Of a stretch of 40,631 nt of DNA, positions 24,687-32,297 are shown piece by piece (the stretch's first letter is position 1; every line of letters begins with the position of its first letter). The translations under genes were made by a program, and so were the position numbers. This DNA comes from ARK-14 sp002899805 (GTDB taxonomy: Archaea > Thermoproteota > Thermoprotei_A > Sulfolobales > Fervidicoccaceae): the NCBI GenBank assembly GCA_039793985.1, contig JBAMMC010000023.1, positions 1-40,631 of the forward strand, written 5' to 3'. The notes beneath the pieces are model-generated. The model did no database searches. It was not told the DNA's origin and saw only the letters and a list, made by a program, of their open reading frames with translations.

Positions 24687-25151
24687 AAGAGAGAATTTTG
24701 TTTTCGAATAAAGAATTTTGTGCTGAAAACAATTTAAGGAAGTTACAATTCAATAAAAGAGCGAATTCCTGAAGTATGAAATAACAGATAAAAATTGCTT
24801 ATTCCATAGTGAGTTTTCTGTTACCTCGTAACCATCCGAGAATATTGTTCGAATAGAAAATGATATTTAAAGTTTGTTTCTCCAAAAATTTTCTTCTTAA
24901 CAAGTTATTGATTTTCATTGACTCAGGGAGAGAGCTCAAAATCATAGGCAGTTTTTGCCTCATCCGGTTTGCTTTTCATCATAGTCATTTATTATAGCTT
25001 AGAGCAATATCGTTCTCAAAGGTTTTAAGAATATTGTGTTGTTTGAACTAATGTTTCCAAGCTCTAATTTGCTCAGTATAAGTTGAGCATTTTTGATTAA
25101 AAAACTAGTTGTTCAAATTTTTTCTGAAGTTGAAATTCTTCCAACAAGACA
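24687..25151. other. Gene-free AT-rich gap between convergent genes, containing a C/D sRNA
   Basis: This 465-base gap between the reductase and the convergent site-2 protease codes for no protein I can support. Apart from the C/D box sRNA at 24919-24987 it holds AT-rich sequence, presumably the two 3' untranslated ends. No repeat or mobile element is seen. Confidence 0.5.
24919..24987 (-). ncRNA. C/D box sRNA (2'-O-methylation guide)
   Basis: On the minus strand the termini TGAC (24987-24984) and GTCA (24922-24919) pair and enclose C box ATGATGA (24982-24976) and D box CTGA (24926-24923). The base before the C box plus its first two bases make the three-base bulge of a kink-turn. A 12-base guide AAAGCAAACCGG follows the C box, then a degenerate D' box ATGA. 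Next is a spacer hairpin GGCA-AAAAC-TGCC, a three-base bulge with a degenerate C' box ATGATTT, and a 12-base guide TGAGCTCTCTCC before the D box. The layout matches the sRNA at 11174-11239. The internal boxes deviate from consensus, so confidence is lower. Targets are not identified. Confidence 0.68.
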
Positions 25152-26261
25152 TCATATTGGAGTAAATGTTATAGAAGACAATATTAGCAACAATGTAAAT
25201 ACCTGAATGAAGAAATTAACAACCTTCCCCGCATTACCTTTTAACTTCCAGGCAATTATCTCGTTAATTATTTTTCCTCCATCAGTGATGAAAATTGGCG
25301 CAGCATTTATGATTGCTAAGCTCACGTTAATGAGATATAAGTAAAAGAGAATGTTGACAACAGGAAAATAAATAGAATCGGGGAGAGGAGATGGACCTCT
25401 TGCCTGTTCGAGAGTGACACCGATTCTAGAGAAATTAGCCGGTTTGTACACATCCTTCCAATACGTCATATTGGTTTTTGGATCATATATAGTGAGGTTG
25501 AACGTGACTGAAGAGTTCGAATATCGAGCAATAAATGGAGATAAGTCGGTGGGTGTTGAGATTGTTGTCCCATTGATGGCTATTATTACCAAACCGGGAG
25601 ATAGACCAGATTGTTGAGCAGGATATCCTTGGTCTACCGAAGTAATCAAGGCCCCAGGCATTGTGACAGCTACCGAACTCAAAATAAAGAGAAATGAGAA
25701 ACCCAGAATTAGGTTTGATGCTGGACCCGCAGAAAGAATCTGTATCTTCTTCAACCTGCTGGCCGAATTGAAACTCTCTTCATCTGGCTCAACAAATGCT
25801 GCTGGTATAAAAAGAGAAACAATGAATCCGACAGATTTAATTGGCACTCCAAGGGCCTTAGAAGCAACAGCATGAGAAAGTTCATGAACTGCCGCTGAAA
25901 TTCCAAGCGAGAACAAAACATAAATGATTGTAACCCCCGTTATTGTAATTCCGGGAATTATTGGGACAAGCCCTTCGCTAGATTGAGAGCTAGCAAACCT
26001 GCTACTTACTACACCGAAAATTGTATAATAAAAAAGGGATACAGAAACAAAAGTAAGAACAACCCCCAATAAAAGAGCGGCTCGAACCCATTTTCTTCCG
26101 GCTAAATGTTCGAGTCTTTTGAAAGCTGCTTCCTTTTTATAAATAATCATAAGCGGATTAATCTGAAGGCCCTTAACCTTCCCTTTTAGAAAATAGGAAA
26201 CGGCTAGGACTGATGCCCAGTAAATAGCAATTATTCCGATAGCTTGAAAAACGTCTGTCAT
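25152..26261 (-). CDS. Site-2 protease family membrane metalloprotease (M50)
   Basis: This 369-residue intramembrane zinc protease has a first membrane segment near residues 5-25, another near 62-84, then HELSH at 126-130 inside a hydrophobic helix. A PDZ-like domain follows at about 205-250 (GYPAQQSGLSPGLVIIAINGTTI). The third metal ligand lies in ITDGGKIINEI near 325, followed by a final membrane helix. Such proteases cut membrane-bound regulators or remnant signal peptides. The substrate is unknown. It is a single gene convergent with the lipid genes and 27 bases downstream of the disulfide oxidoreductase gene. Confidence 0.9.
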   Translation of the reverse strand: MTDVFQAIGIIAIYWASVLAVSYFLKGKVKGLQINPLMIIYKKEAAFKRLEHLAGRKWVRAALLLGVVLTFVSVSLFYYTIFGVVSSRFASSQSSEGLVPIIPGITITGVTIIYVLFSLGISAAVHELSHAVASKALGVPIKSVGFIVSLFIPAAFVEPDEESFNSASRLKKIQILSAGPASNLILGFSFLFILSSVAVTMPGALITSVDQGYPAQQSGLSPGLVIIAINGTTISTPTDLSPFIARYSNSSVTFNLTIYDPKTNMTYWKDVYKPANFSRIGVTLEQARGPSPLPDSIYFPVVNILFYLYLINVSLAIINAAPIFITDGGKIINEIIAWKLKGNAGKVVNFFIQVFTLLLILSSITFTPI

Positions 26262-26288
26262 GAGCTATCCGCAAAGTTTAATTTTAAA

Positions 26289-27005
26289 TTACTCGTTTAT
26301 AATTTCAACTATCCTTCTTAATAGATCTTCCTCGTATGGAAGACCTACAAAGGCAGGAACACCGTTAATTGCTATCGCTGGAACGCTCATTACATTGTAC
26401 TTGTCAGCAATGTCAGGATTCTCATATGCCTCTACAGTATCAGCTATGATGCTTTTCACTCCCTGTTTATATGATTCAAAAGCAAACATATTAGCAAGTA
26501 AAGCTGCGTAAGGACAGTATGGACAACTCGGCGTAATTATCACTTCTATGTGAACTGGTTTTGCGAGTTTACCTATTTCTCTTTTAGTTTTTTCTTCTAG
26601 TCCTGACTCATTTTCGCTTAGCCTAATGATTGTTTCAACGAGACTTCTTATTTCCTCCCCCGATGGAATACCTGTGTACCTAATCTTTCCTTCGATGAAA
26701 GCTACTGTTGGAGTTCTCTCAATCCCATATTTTTTGAAGTTTTCTCCGTCTTTCTCTCTATCGAATACTTCATAATCAAATAACTTCTTCCCGTTGACTG
26801 ATGGTGACGCATTAACGAAATTGTCTAGTAGCTTCAATGTTTCCTTGCAGTAATAGCAATTTTTCTTTATGAACACCAGCGCTTTGACCTCAGACTTCAT
26901 ATCATTCAGTGCTTCTTTCAGCGCTTCTAATGTTTCTTCGTCTAAATCTCCACCAGGAACCATGGGGTTCTCAGAGTCAAGTTTAGTTAGTTCGTTCGAT
27001 GCCAT
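26289..27005 (-). CDS. Protein disulfide oxidoreductase (glutaredoxin-like, two thioredoxin folds)
   Basis: This 238-residue PDO is the thermophile protein that makes and shuffles disulfides inside the cell. The N-terminal thioredoxin fold carries CYYC (Cys50, Cys53) and the C-terminal fold carries CPYC (Cys161, Cys164). The cis-proline loops are RTPTVAF and SVPAIAI. The architecture is the usual one for the family. GAGGTG lies upstream of the ATG. It may share transcription with the downstream M50 protease and is divergent from a Cys-containing HTH regulator. Confidence 0.95.
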   Translation of the reverse strand: MASNELTKLDSENPMVPGGDLDEETLEALKEALNDMKSEVKALVFIKKNCYYCKETLKLLDNFVNASPSVNGKKLFDYEVFDREKDGENFKKYGIERTPTVAFIEGKIRYTGIPSGEEIRSLVETIIRLSENESGLEEKTKREIGKLAKPVHIEVIITPSCPYCPYAALLANMFAFESYKQGVKSIIADTVEAYENPDIADKYNVMSVPAIAINGVPAFVGLPYEEDLLRRIVEIINE

Positions 27006-27174
27006 TTGTAGGACACCTCTTTAATTTAGATTCTTAGAAGATAGGGATTTAGTGGATTTTAAGCTTTAAGTATATTCAAAGTTTCCATGAATATTGAAGA
27101 CTTACAAACATGAAGCGTTCATCTTTTCCACTGTTCCAATACCACATGCAGACTTTAAGTTGAAAAAGAGACTT

Positions 27175-27190
27175 TTTTGTATATACAAAA
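27175..27190. promoter_or_regulatory. Perfect 16-bp palindrome over the HTH gene TATA box (candidate operator)
   Basis: TTTTGTATATACAAAA is a perfect 16-base palindrome centred on the TATA-like core GTATATAC. Its centre is 25-26 bases before the ATG at 27208, the standard spacing for a leaderless archaeal transcript. A dimeric regulator bound here would block TBP, so autorepression is a reasonable inference. The palindrome and spacing are direct observations. Confidence 0.5.
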
Positions 27191-27207
27191 CTAGTTTAAC
27201 TATTTTT

Positions 27208-27576
27208 ATGAGAAAGATCAGTGGGACAAAAGTAATGTCATATATGTGCGATAACAAAAAAGTCGCCTTGATCCAAGCATCGATAAGATCATGCTTAGCT
27301 GAGATTTTAACCGAGAAAGGCCTCTCCGCTAAGAAAATCAGTGAGCTTCTTGGCACATCCAGAGCTGCTGTTAGCTATTACAAGAGAGGAGAAAGAGGTA
27401 ACATATTGAAAAAGCGCCTTATGGAAAATGAGAGATACAGAACAATGCTTTTGGAGATAGCCGATCTGATAATTGATGATAACGGCACTGGAGTTCTCTC
27501 CCCCATAATTGAAGAGAAAATATGCAGGCTGTGCAGAGAGCTTAGAGCAAAATATATTTCAATCGATTCAAGCTGA
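27208..27576 (+). CDS. HTH (XRE-like) transcriptional regulator with conserved-looking cysteines
   Basis: This protein of about 122 residues has a helix-turn-helix at about 30-62 (LAEILTEKGLSAKKISELLGTSRAAVSYYKRGERG), with a helical C-terminal part ending in ICRLC. Its cysteines are Cys14, Cys29, Cys106 and Cys109. ATG at 27208 is chosen because it lies the right distance from the TATA palindrome for a leaderless message. ATG at 27235 is a possible alternative. The frame stays open further upstream to 27094, but that stretch is promoter DNA. The gene is divergent from the disulfide oxidoreductase, and a thiol- or metal-sensing role is inference. Confidence 0.85.
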   Translation: MRKISGTKVMSYMCDNKKVALIQASIRSCLAEILTEKGLSAKKISELLGTSRAAVSYYKRGERGNILKKRLMENERYRTMLLEIADLIIDDNGTGVLSPIIEEKICRLCRELRAKYISIDSS

Positions 27577-27579
27577 AAC

Positions 27580-28356
27580 TCACATATTAGATTCAAACTC
27601 GTCCATTTCCGAAATTGTCTGTTGTATATTAGCAAACAGTTCTTCCAGTCCTTCTTCGCTTACACTGGAAACAGGAATGAAGTTGAAGCCAACATCGCTC
27701 AAAAAGCTAGCAAACGTCTCGATCATTTCTCTTCTAGCTCCTCCTTTTATTTCGGAAACTCTTTCCATTATTATGCTGGGATCTTCTTGAATGTTTATCA
27801 GGTCATCTATTTGTTCTTTATCCATTGTGTCGATTTTTGTTATAACGTTTATCTGAGGATATTTATGTCTAATGCTTACGCTGTATGAGAGGAGAAGCAT
27901 AGATATCAAACTATCTATTCTTGCTGCAAAAATCGCATCTATCAAAAACAAAACAACGGTTCTATGTTTGGGAGAGATTCTTTCAATAAGAAGGTTACCT
28001 GTTGGTCTATACGCAAAAAGTTCCATCTGACCGGGAGTATCCAATATATTATAATCGCTCTCTATTTTCTCTATTTCCTTGGCGACTTCTCCAAGCCTCG
28101 CATAAAGTAAGTCCATGCTAACCAATAAAGCTCCATTTGGACCAAGTCCCCTACTTATGGCAATTTCTCTCGCATTGATAAAATCTCTGACATCGAAATC
28201 AGGAACGTAGGGAAGCGTTTCTACCGCGGGGTCTAGGTTTATTCTTGATACACCAATTCCACTATGCTCCAACCAGTCGCCCAAGGTCTGAGTTAGTGTT
28301 GTCTTTCCAGAACCAGCAGGACCAATAATTATGATATATTTATTTTTACCCTTCAT
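27580..28356 (-). CDS. GPN-loop GTPase
   Basis: This 258-residue dimeric GTPase of the GPN family is archaeal kin to the eukaryotic Gpn1-3 proteins involved in RNA polymerase assembly. It shows the P-loop GPAGSGKT at 12-19, INLDPAVETLPYVPDFDVRD, the defining GPN at 72-74 in GLGPNGALL, DTPGQMELF (G3) and VITKIDTMD (G4). It is the last gene of a five-gene operon and overlaps AmrS by 11 bases. The archaeal function is not established. Confidence 0.95.
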   Translation of the reverse strand: MKGKNKYIIIIGPAGSGKTTLTQTLGDWLEHSGIGVSRINLDPAVETLPYVPDFDVRDFINAREIAISRGLGPNGALLVSMDLLYARLGEVAKEIEKIESDYNILDTPGQMELFAYRPTGNLLIERISPKHRTVVLFLIDAIFAARIDSLISMLLLSYSVSIRHKYPQINVITKIDTMDKEQIDDLINIQEDPSIIMERVSEIKGGARREMIETFASFLSDVGFNFIPVSSVSEEGLEELFANIQQTISEMDEFESNM

Positions 28357-29389
28357 TTTCCATCACCACGTTCAATTTGTATCCACAATAAGGACATCTT
28401 CCTCCCTTGTCGAGTAAATTTCTAATTACGTAGAATCCATTTCTCTCGATAACCAGTTTTCCACAGTTAGGACAATATGTATTTTCCATCGGATGTCCAG
28501 GAACATTTCCGATGTAAACGTGTTTCATTCCTTCTTCTTTTGCTACTTCTGCCAAAGTTTCTAGTGTTTTAACGCTTGTTGGTGGTATGTTTGTGAGCTT
28601 ATATTGCGGATAAAACCTTAAAAGATGAAGAGGAGTTTCACTTCCCAAATTATCTTTGATCCATCGTGATAGGTATTTGAGATCTTCGGAACTATCCCCA
28701 ATTTTGGGAACTATTAGGTTCGTAATTTCTATGAATATCTTTTTCTCTTTGAGAATCCTCAAAAAGTTATAAATGGGAGAAGGGTCAGGTACGCTCATGT
28801 ACTTTCTGTAGAATTCCCTGTTTCCGCTTGCCTTAAAATCAACAGTTGCGGCATTCAAGTATTTATGGAATTCGTCTATAGCCTCTTCGCTCATATATCC
28901 ATTGGTTACCATTGTGGTGAATAATCCCTCTTTCCTAGCAAGCCTTGCTACATCGTACATGTATTCGTAAAAGATAGTTGGCTCATTGTAGGTAAAAGAA
29001 ATACCGTCTGCTCCATAAGTTTTTGCTATCTCTATTATATCTTCTGGTTCTCTATATTCTCCATAGAGCCCCCTTTCGAGTCTAGATTGGCTTATTTCCC
29101 AATTCTGGCAGAATGAACAAAAGAAATTACAACCTACTGTTGAGATCGAAAGGACTTTGGACGATGGTCTGTAATGCATCAGTGGCTTTTTTTCAATCGG
29201 ATCAATAGCTATAGCACTAAGAAGCCCGTAGACATAGGTAAAAAGCTTGCCACCAACATTTTTCCTGACTCCACATACACCGAATTTTCCGGGAGCTATT
29301 ATACAGTATCTGCTACAGAGTTTACACTTAACATAGCCTTCTTTAGAATAAGGCTCCCAATGAGATGCTATTCGAATGTTTCTATTCAT
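28346..29389 (-). CDS. amrS: AmrS-type radical SAM enzyme (AmmeMemoRadiSam system)
   Basis: This 347-residue radical SAM protein matches AmrS of the AmmeMemoRadiSam group. The N-terminal cysteine cluster (Cys22, Cys25, Cys29, Cys39) resembles pyruvate-formate-lyase activase relatives. The radical SAM motif CNFFCSFCQNW gives Cys87, Cys91 and Cys94 for the [4Fe-4S] cluster. The barrel follows, and a C-terminal zinc ribbon has Cys306, Cys309, Cys332 and Cys335. The substrate is unknown. AmmeMemoRadiSam proteins A and B are not in the window. It overlaps the upstream AmrS-like gene by eight bases and GPN by 11. Confidence 0.93.
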   Translation of the reverse strand: MNRNIRIASHWEPYSKEGYVKCKLCSRYCIIAPGKFGVCGVRKNVGGKLFTYVYGLLSAIAIDPIEKKPLMHYRPSSKVLSISTVGCNFFCSFCQNWEISQSRLERGLYGEYREPEDIIEIAKTYGADGISFTYNEPTIFYEYMYDVARLARKEGLFTTMVTNGYMSEEAIDEFHKYLNAATVDFKASGNREFYRKYMSVPDPSPIYNFLRILKEKKIFIEITNLIVPKIGDSSEDLKYLSRWIKDNLGSETPLHLLRFYPQYKLTNIPPTSVKTLETLAEVAKEEGMKHVYIGNVPGHPMENTYCPNCGKLVIERNGFYVIRNLLDKGGRCPYCGYKLNVVMENEG

Positions 29390-30221
29390 GACCCGTTTGA
29401 ACCCCAGGAAAAGTTATATCGAATCCCCTCATTAAAAGATTGACATTCACCCATTTTTTCTCTGATTCTCTGAATAAAACCTGTTCTCCACATTTTGGGC
29501 ATATCGATGAAAAAATCACTTTCCCCTTAATTGGTAGCATTCCGTTTCTGATTACTAACAGAGAATTACATTTTGGGCATCTCGTTTCATAGATATCCGA
29601 ACTGCCAGTGCTCAGATCATGCAAATAAATGTTCGATAATTTGCTTTCTATCTGTTTAATTCGAGGTGATATAGGTTTCTCGATAAATATGTGTAGGGGA
29701 GAAGTAACCGTGAAAGAATCGATGAGATTCATAGCTCTTAAAAGATCTTCTCTACTTTTAACGCCTACGTGAAATTCAATAAATCTCGTGGAGTTCATGA
29801 AAAACTTCTCTAAAGCTTCTCTGAAGGTATTTCCTTCTTCTATTTCACTAGCGTACATATAAAGGGCAAGATATTGGATCTTTGGCAAACTTTCTATATC
29901 TTTAATGAAGTCCGAAAAGTGGATTGCTGCCCCTATATCAGCTCCAATATCATCTACTGCCTCAATAGCTTTTTTTATCTCTCGGAAGTCGCTGCCTTTG
30001 CAGGTAATAAAGAATATTAGTGAGGGTTTATATTTACTCGCAACCTCTTTCAATAAATTAGCTTCAATTTCAATTTCTCTGATCTTATCTATTATGTACC
30101 AAAGAGGAGGTGAAGATTTCAAGCAATTATATTCATAAATAACGATAGTTTTTCTAAGGATGGAATAGTGGTAAAGGTAAATCCTTTCGTTAACTGTCAA
30201 AAAAATTCCGCTTATCTTCAT
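29382..30221 (-). CDS. AmrS-like protein lacking radical-SAM cysteines, with zinc ribbon
   Basis: I do not recognise a named family for this 279-residue protein. Its C-terminal zinc ribbon (Cys215, Cys218, Cys241, Cys244) has exactly the same 23-residue spacing as the ribbon of AmrS encoded next door. The two share the pattern CPxC...L...RNG...CPxCG. Just before it, SREDLLRAMNLID...SPLHIF lines up with AmrS SSEDLKYLSRWIKD...TPLHLL, and earlier parts align loosely with the AmrS barrel. The CxxxCxxC motif and the N-terminal cysteine cluster are missing. It appears to be a diverged, catalytically dead paralogue, perhaps a partner subunit of AmrS. It overlaps AmrS by eight bases and UPF0248 by four. 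Confidence 0.8.
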   Translation of the reverse strand: MKISGIFLTVNERIYLYHYSILRKTIVIYEYNCLKSSPPLWYIIDKIREIEIEANLLKEVASKYKPSLIFFITCKGSDFREIKKAIEAVDDIGADIGAAIHFSDFIKDIESLPKIQYLALYMYASEIEEGNTFREALEKFFMNSTRFIEFHVGVKSREDLLRAMNLIDSFTVTSPLHIFIEKPISPRIKQIESKLSNIYLHDLSTGSSDIYETRCPKCNSLLVIRNGMLPIKGKVIFSSICPKCGEQVLFRESEKKWVNVNLLMRGFDITFPGVQTGHE

Positions 30222-30526
30222 GCCTTGCTCCCTCTCGAATGAGAAGTTGTTCTATCAATTAGGATTTTGTCTTTGTATTCTATTTTGACTATTCTGTGTA
30301 TAGGAATTGTTGAGTCGTCCTCCAAAGTTAACTGATCGAAGGCAGTTATACCGGTGATCTCATTCCCCGTCACTACTCTCAAATTTCCTTCAGCCAGCCT
30401 ATCTATAATGTAAATTTTATAATCATGTTTATTTTTTGATGAACGAATCTCCTTAACAATTTCCAGTAACGTCTTTTTTGACATAGAACCACGGGAATAG
30501 TGTTTGTATAAATATTGCCTGGTCAT
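30218..30526 (-). CDS. UPF0248/MJ1316-domain (DUF504) small protein
   Basis: This 102-residue protein resembles the archaeal UPF0248 or MJ1316 domain, proposed to recognise RNA ends. The telling segments are TLLEIVKEIRSSKNKHDYKIYIIDRL, a middle ITAFDQLTLEDDSTIPIHRIVKIEY with the family's IPxHRI signature, and a short basic tail. The ATG at 30526 overlaps the upstream stop by four bases (ATGA), which suggests coupling. A second ATG at 30484 (MSKKTLLEI) would also be plausible. An RNA-related function is family-based and unproven. Confidence 0.7.
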   Translation of the reverse strand: MTRQYLYKHYSRGSMSKKTLLEIVKEIRSSKNKHDYKIYIIDRLAEGNLRVVTGNEITGITAFDQLTLEDDSTIPIHRIVKIEYKDKILIDRTTSHSRGSKA

Positions 30527-31914
30527 AGGAATATATTTCCATCGCTCCCTCTTCTTTTAGACAGAAGGTTTTTCGAATGTAGTAAATTCAACAAAGATTC
30601 TGCTAGGTCATTTGAAAGAATACCAGAGAGATCTTCGGCTTCAATACAACCATTTGTCCTAAGCAAAGAGCTTATTTTCTCTGAAACGATTCTAGAAATT
30701 TCTCCCCTAAGTAGAGGAAAGAAAGTATTTATATATCCTTCGATAACGCTAGCGTTCAATTGTCTTGGCTTGCAAACAGAATATATTCTATCGTTCTTTA
30801 CCAGTATGGAGATGAAATTAAGTCTCTGTGGAAAGTTGTCGAGGTGGATTATTATCCTAGTTTTTTTCTGAGAGGGAGTAAAACTTGCAATCTCCCTGAG
30901 GTCTTCAGCTGTTGAAGTTAAAAATTCCCTCAACCTGTAGTTTTGAATAGTCTTCGAGAGTTCCATGATGTCTTCTGCTTTTCTGATTGCTTCCATTGAA
31001 TCATTTTTCCAATCTCCAAACCTAGCTAGCTCTTTTAAGGCAGATGAAAGTATGTAGGCTATAGATTCCAAATAACTCAATATGTATTTTGAAGTTATGT
31101 AATCTGTCTCATACCTAATTTTAGAACGGTTTGCTTCCAGTACTTTTTCTGTTGCTTTTATCCACTCTAGAGCTCCACCGAGCTCTCCAATTCTCGGTTT
31201 TCTGTGAATAGTTCTGAGTGGACATATAACATCTTTAGAAAAAGGACATCTTGAATCTCCCCTGTACTTGTAGCAATCAACCTTTTCCCCCTTTAAATGG
31301 CATATAGGGGAGAATTTTGGTACTGTTTCAACAGCAAACAGTATCTTTTTGTAAGCTTTCAATATATTATAAGCGTAAGCACCCAAAAATGGAACAAAAT
31401 GTGATATTACCTCGAAGGGTATCGGTGAAATTTTCATCCTATGATCAGAATTGTTACCAGTGCGAGGAATCACCACTGCGTGATTATTCATTTTTATGCC
31501 AATATGCACTCCTTGTTCCCAAGAAACTAATTCTATATAGTTACCAATCATCTTTATATTTCTTTGGAAAAACTCTCCCCATTTGATTAACTCGTTGGAA
31601 AGGATATATCCTTCAGAAGACGCTATTTCATCTGTAACATTATCGATTTTGATTCCATCTATTGCTGAGAGAAGCATCAAAAATTTTTCCGGACTAGTTT
31701 TCACTATATTTTTATTATTCCATCCAGATAGAGGGAAGCCTCTCGAGCATTTCCCATGTTCTATACATTCTGAGATCTGCTGAAGATAATTTGCGATAGA
31801 GACTTCTGGAAGCGTGTACTCTGTAAAGTTATCACATATCCTGATATAGCCCACGTCTTCACATTTTCCCTTTCCGAATTCTTCTTCAGCCAAATGTCTC
31901 ATTCCTGCCTTCAT
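30523..31914 (-). CDS. Unrecognised Cys-rich protein with C-terminal winged helix
   Basis: I do not recognise this 463-residue protein. It has two groups of four cysteines: Cys18, Cys27, Cys50, Cys56, and Cys205, Cys214, Cys223, Cys231. The second group is spaced 8-8-7 in PICHLKGEKVDCYKYRGDSR and the residues that follow, and looks like a zinc or iron-sulfur site. A helical region follows (about 250-345). The last 60 residues look like a winged helix (ISSLLRTNGCIEAEDLSGIL...LLSKRRGSDGNIFL). No membrane segment is seen. ATG at 31914 is preferred over TTG at 31920 because GAAGG lies six bases before it. It leads the operon with UPF0248, the AmrS-like protein, AmrS and GPN GTPase. Confidence 0.8.
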   Translation of the reverse strand: MKAGMRHLAEEEFGKGKCEDVGYIRICDNFTEYTLPEVSIANYLQQISECIEHGKCSRGFPLSGWNNKNIVKTSPEKFLMLLSAIDGIKIDNVTDEIASSEGYILSNELIKWGEFFQRNIKMIGNYIELVSWEQGVHIGIKMNNHAVVIPRTGNNSDHRMKISPIPFEVISHFVPFLGAYAYNILKAYKKILFAVETVPKFSPICHLKGEKVDCYKYRGDSRCPFSKDVICPLRTIHRKPRIGELGGALEWIKATEKVLEANRSKIRYETDYITSKYILSYLESIAYILSSALKELARFGDWKNDSMEAIRKAEDIMELSKTIQNYRLREFLTSTAEDLREIASFTPSQKKTRIIIHLDNFPQRLNFISILVKNDRIYSVCKPRQLNASVIEGYINTFFPLLRGEISRIVSEKISSLLRTNGCIEAEDLSGILSNDLAESLLNLLHSKNLLSKRRGSDGNIFL

Positions 31915-32016
31915 AATCAACCTTCATAATTAAAATAGCATATCGAAAGTATTATCATAATGGAGATCTAAAAGTTTTTCCGAGAATTTTTTTGAGTATC
32001 TGATGAGGTGACTTTC

Positions 32017-32295
32017 TTGAAATTACTATACTCAGAGAAAAAATTGAAGAAGGGGCTCATACGTATAAGGCTTGTAATTAACGATTATAATAAAATCGAA
32101 AGTATTACCATAACCGGAGATTTTTTCTTGATCCCTGAAGATGCCCTATGGAAGCTTGAAGATGAGCTCAAAGGAATCGAATTCAATTCCGAAGAAATTA
32201 AAAAGAGAGTAGTTGAATTTTTTGAGCGAACAGGCGCCAATTTGGTTGGCTCGGAACCTGAAGAGATAGCCGATGCCATACTCGAGGCTGAGTAA
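32017..32295 (+). CDS. Lipoate-protein ligase C-terminal-domain protein (LplB)
   Basis: This 92-residue protein corresponds to the accessory C-terminal domain of lipoate-protein ligase, separate here as in Thermoplasma. It contains GLIRIRLVINDYNKIESITITGDFFLIPEDALWKLEDELKG, the lipoate-ligase C-domain signature. TTG at 32017 is chosen because GAGGTG (32005-32010) sits six bases before it. A GTG at 32008 lies inside that ribosome site. It precedes lplA by two bases, so both are likely made together and act as one bipartite enzyme. Confidence 0.88.
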   Translation: MKLLYSEKKLKKGLIRIRLVINDYNKIESITITGDFFLIPEDALWKLEDELKGIEFNSEEIKKRVVEFFERTGANLVGSEPEEIADAILEAE

Positions 32296-32297
32296 CT

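Noticed and set aside
27094..27207. Longer N-terminus for the HTH regulator from 27094
   Set aside because: It would place the TATA palindrome inside the coding sequence. The spacing to ATG 27208 fits a leaderless start.
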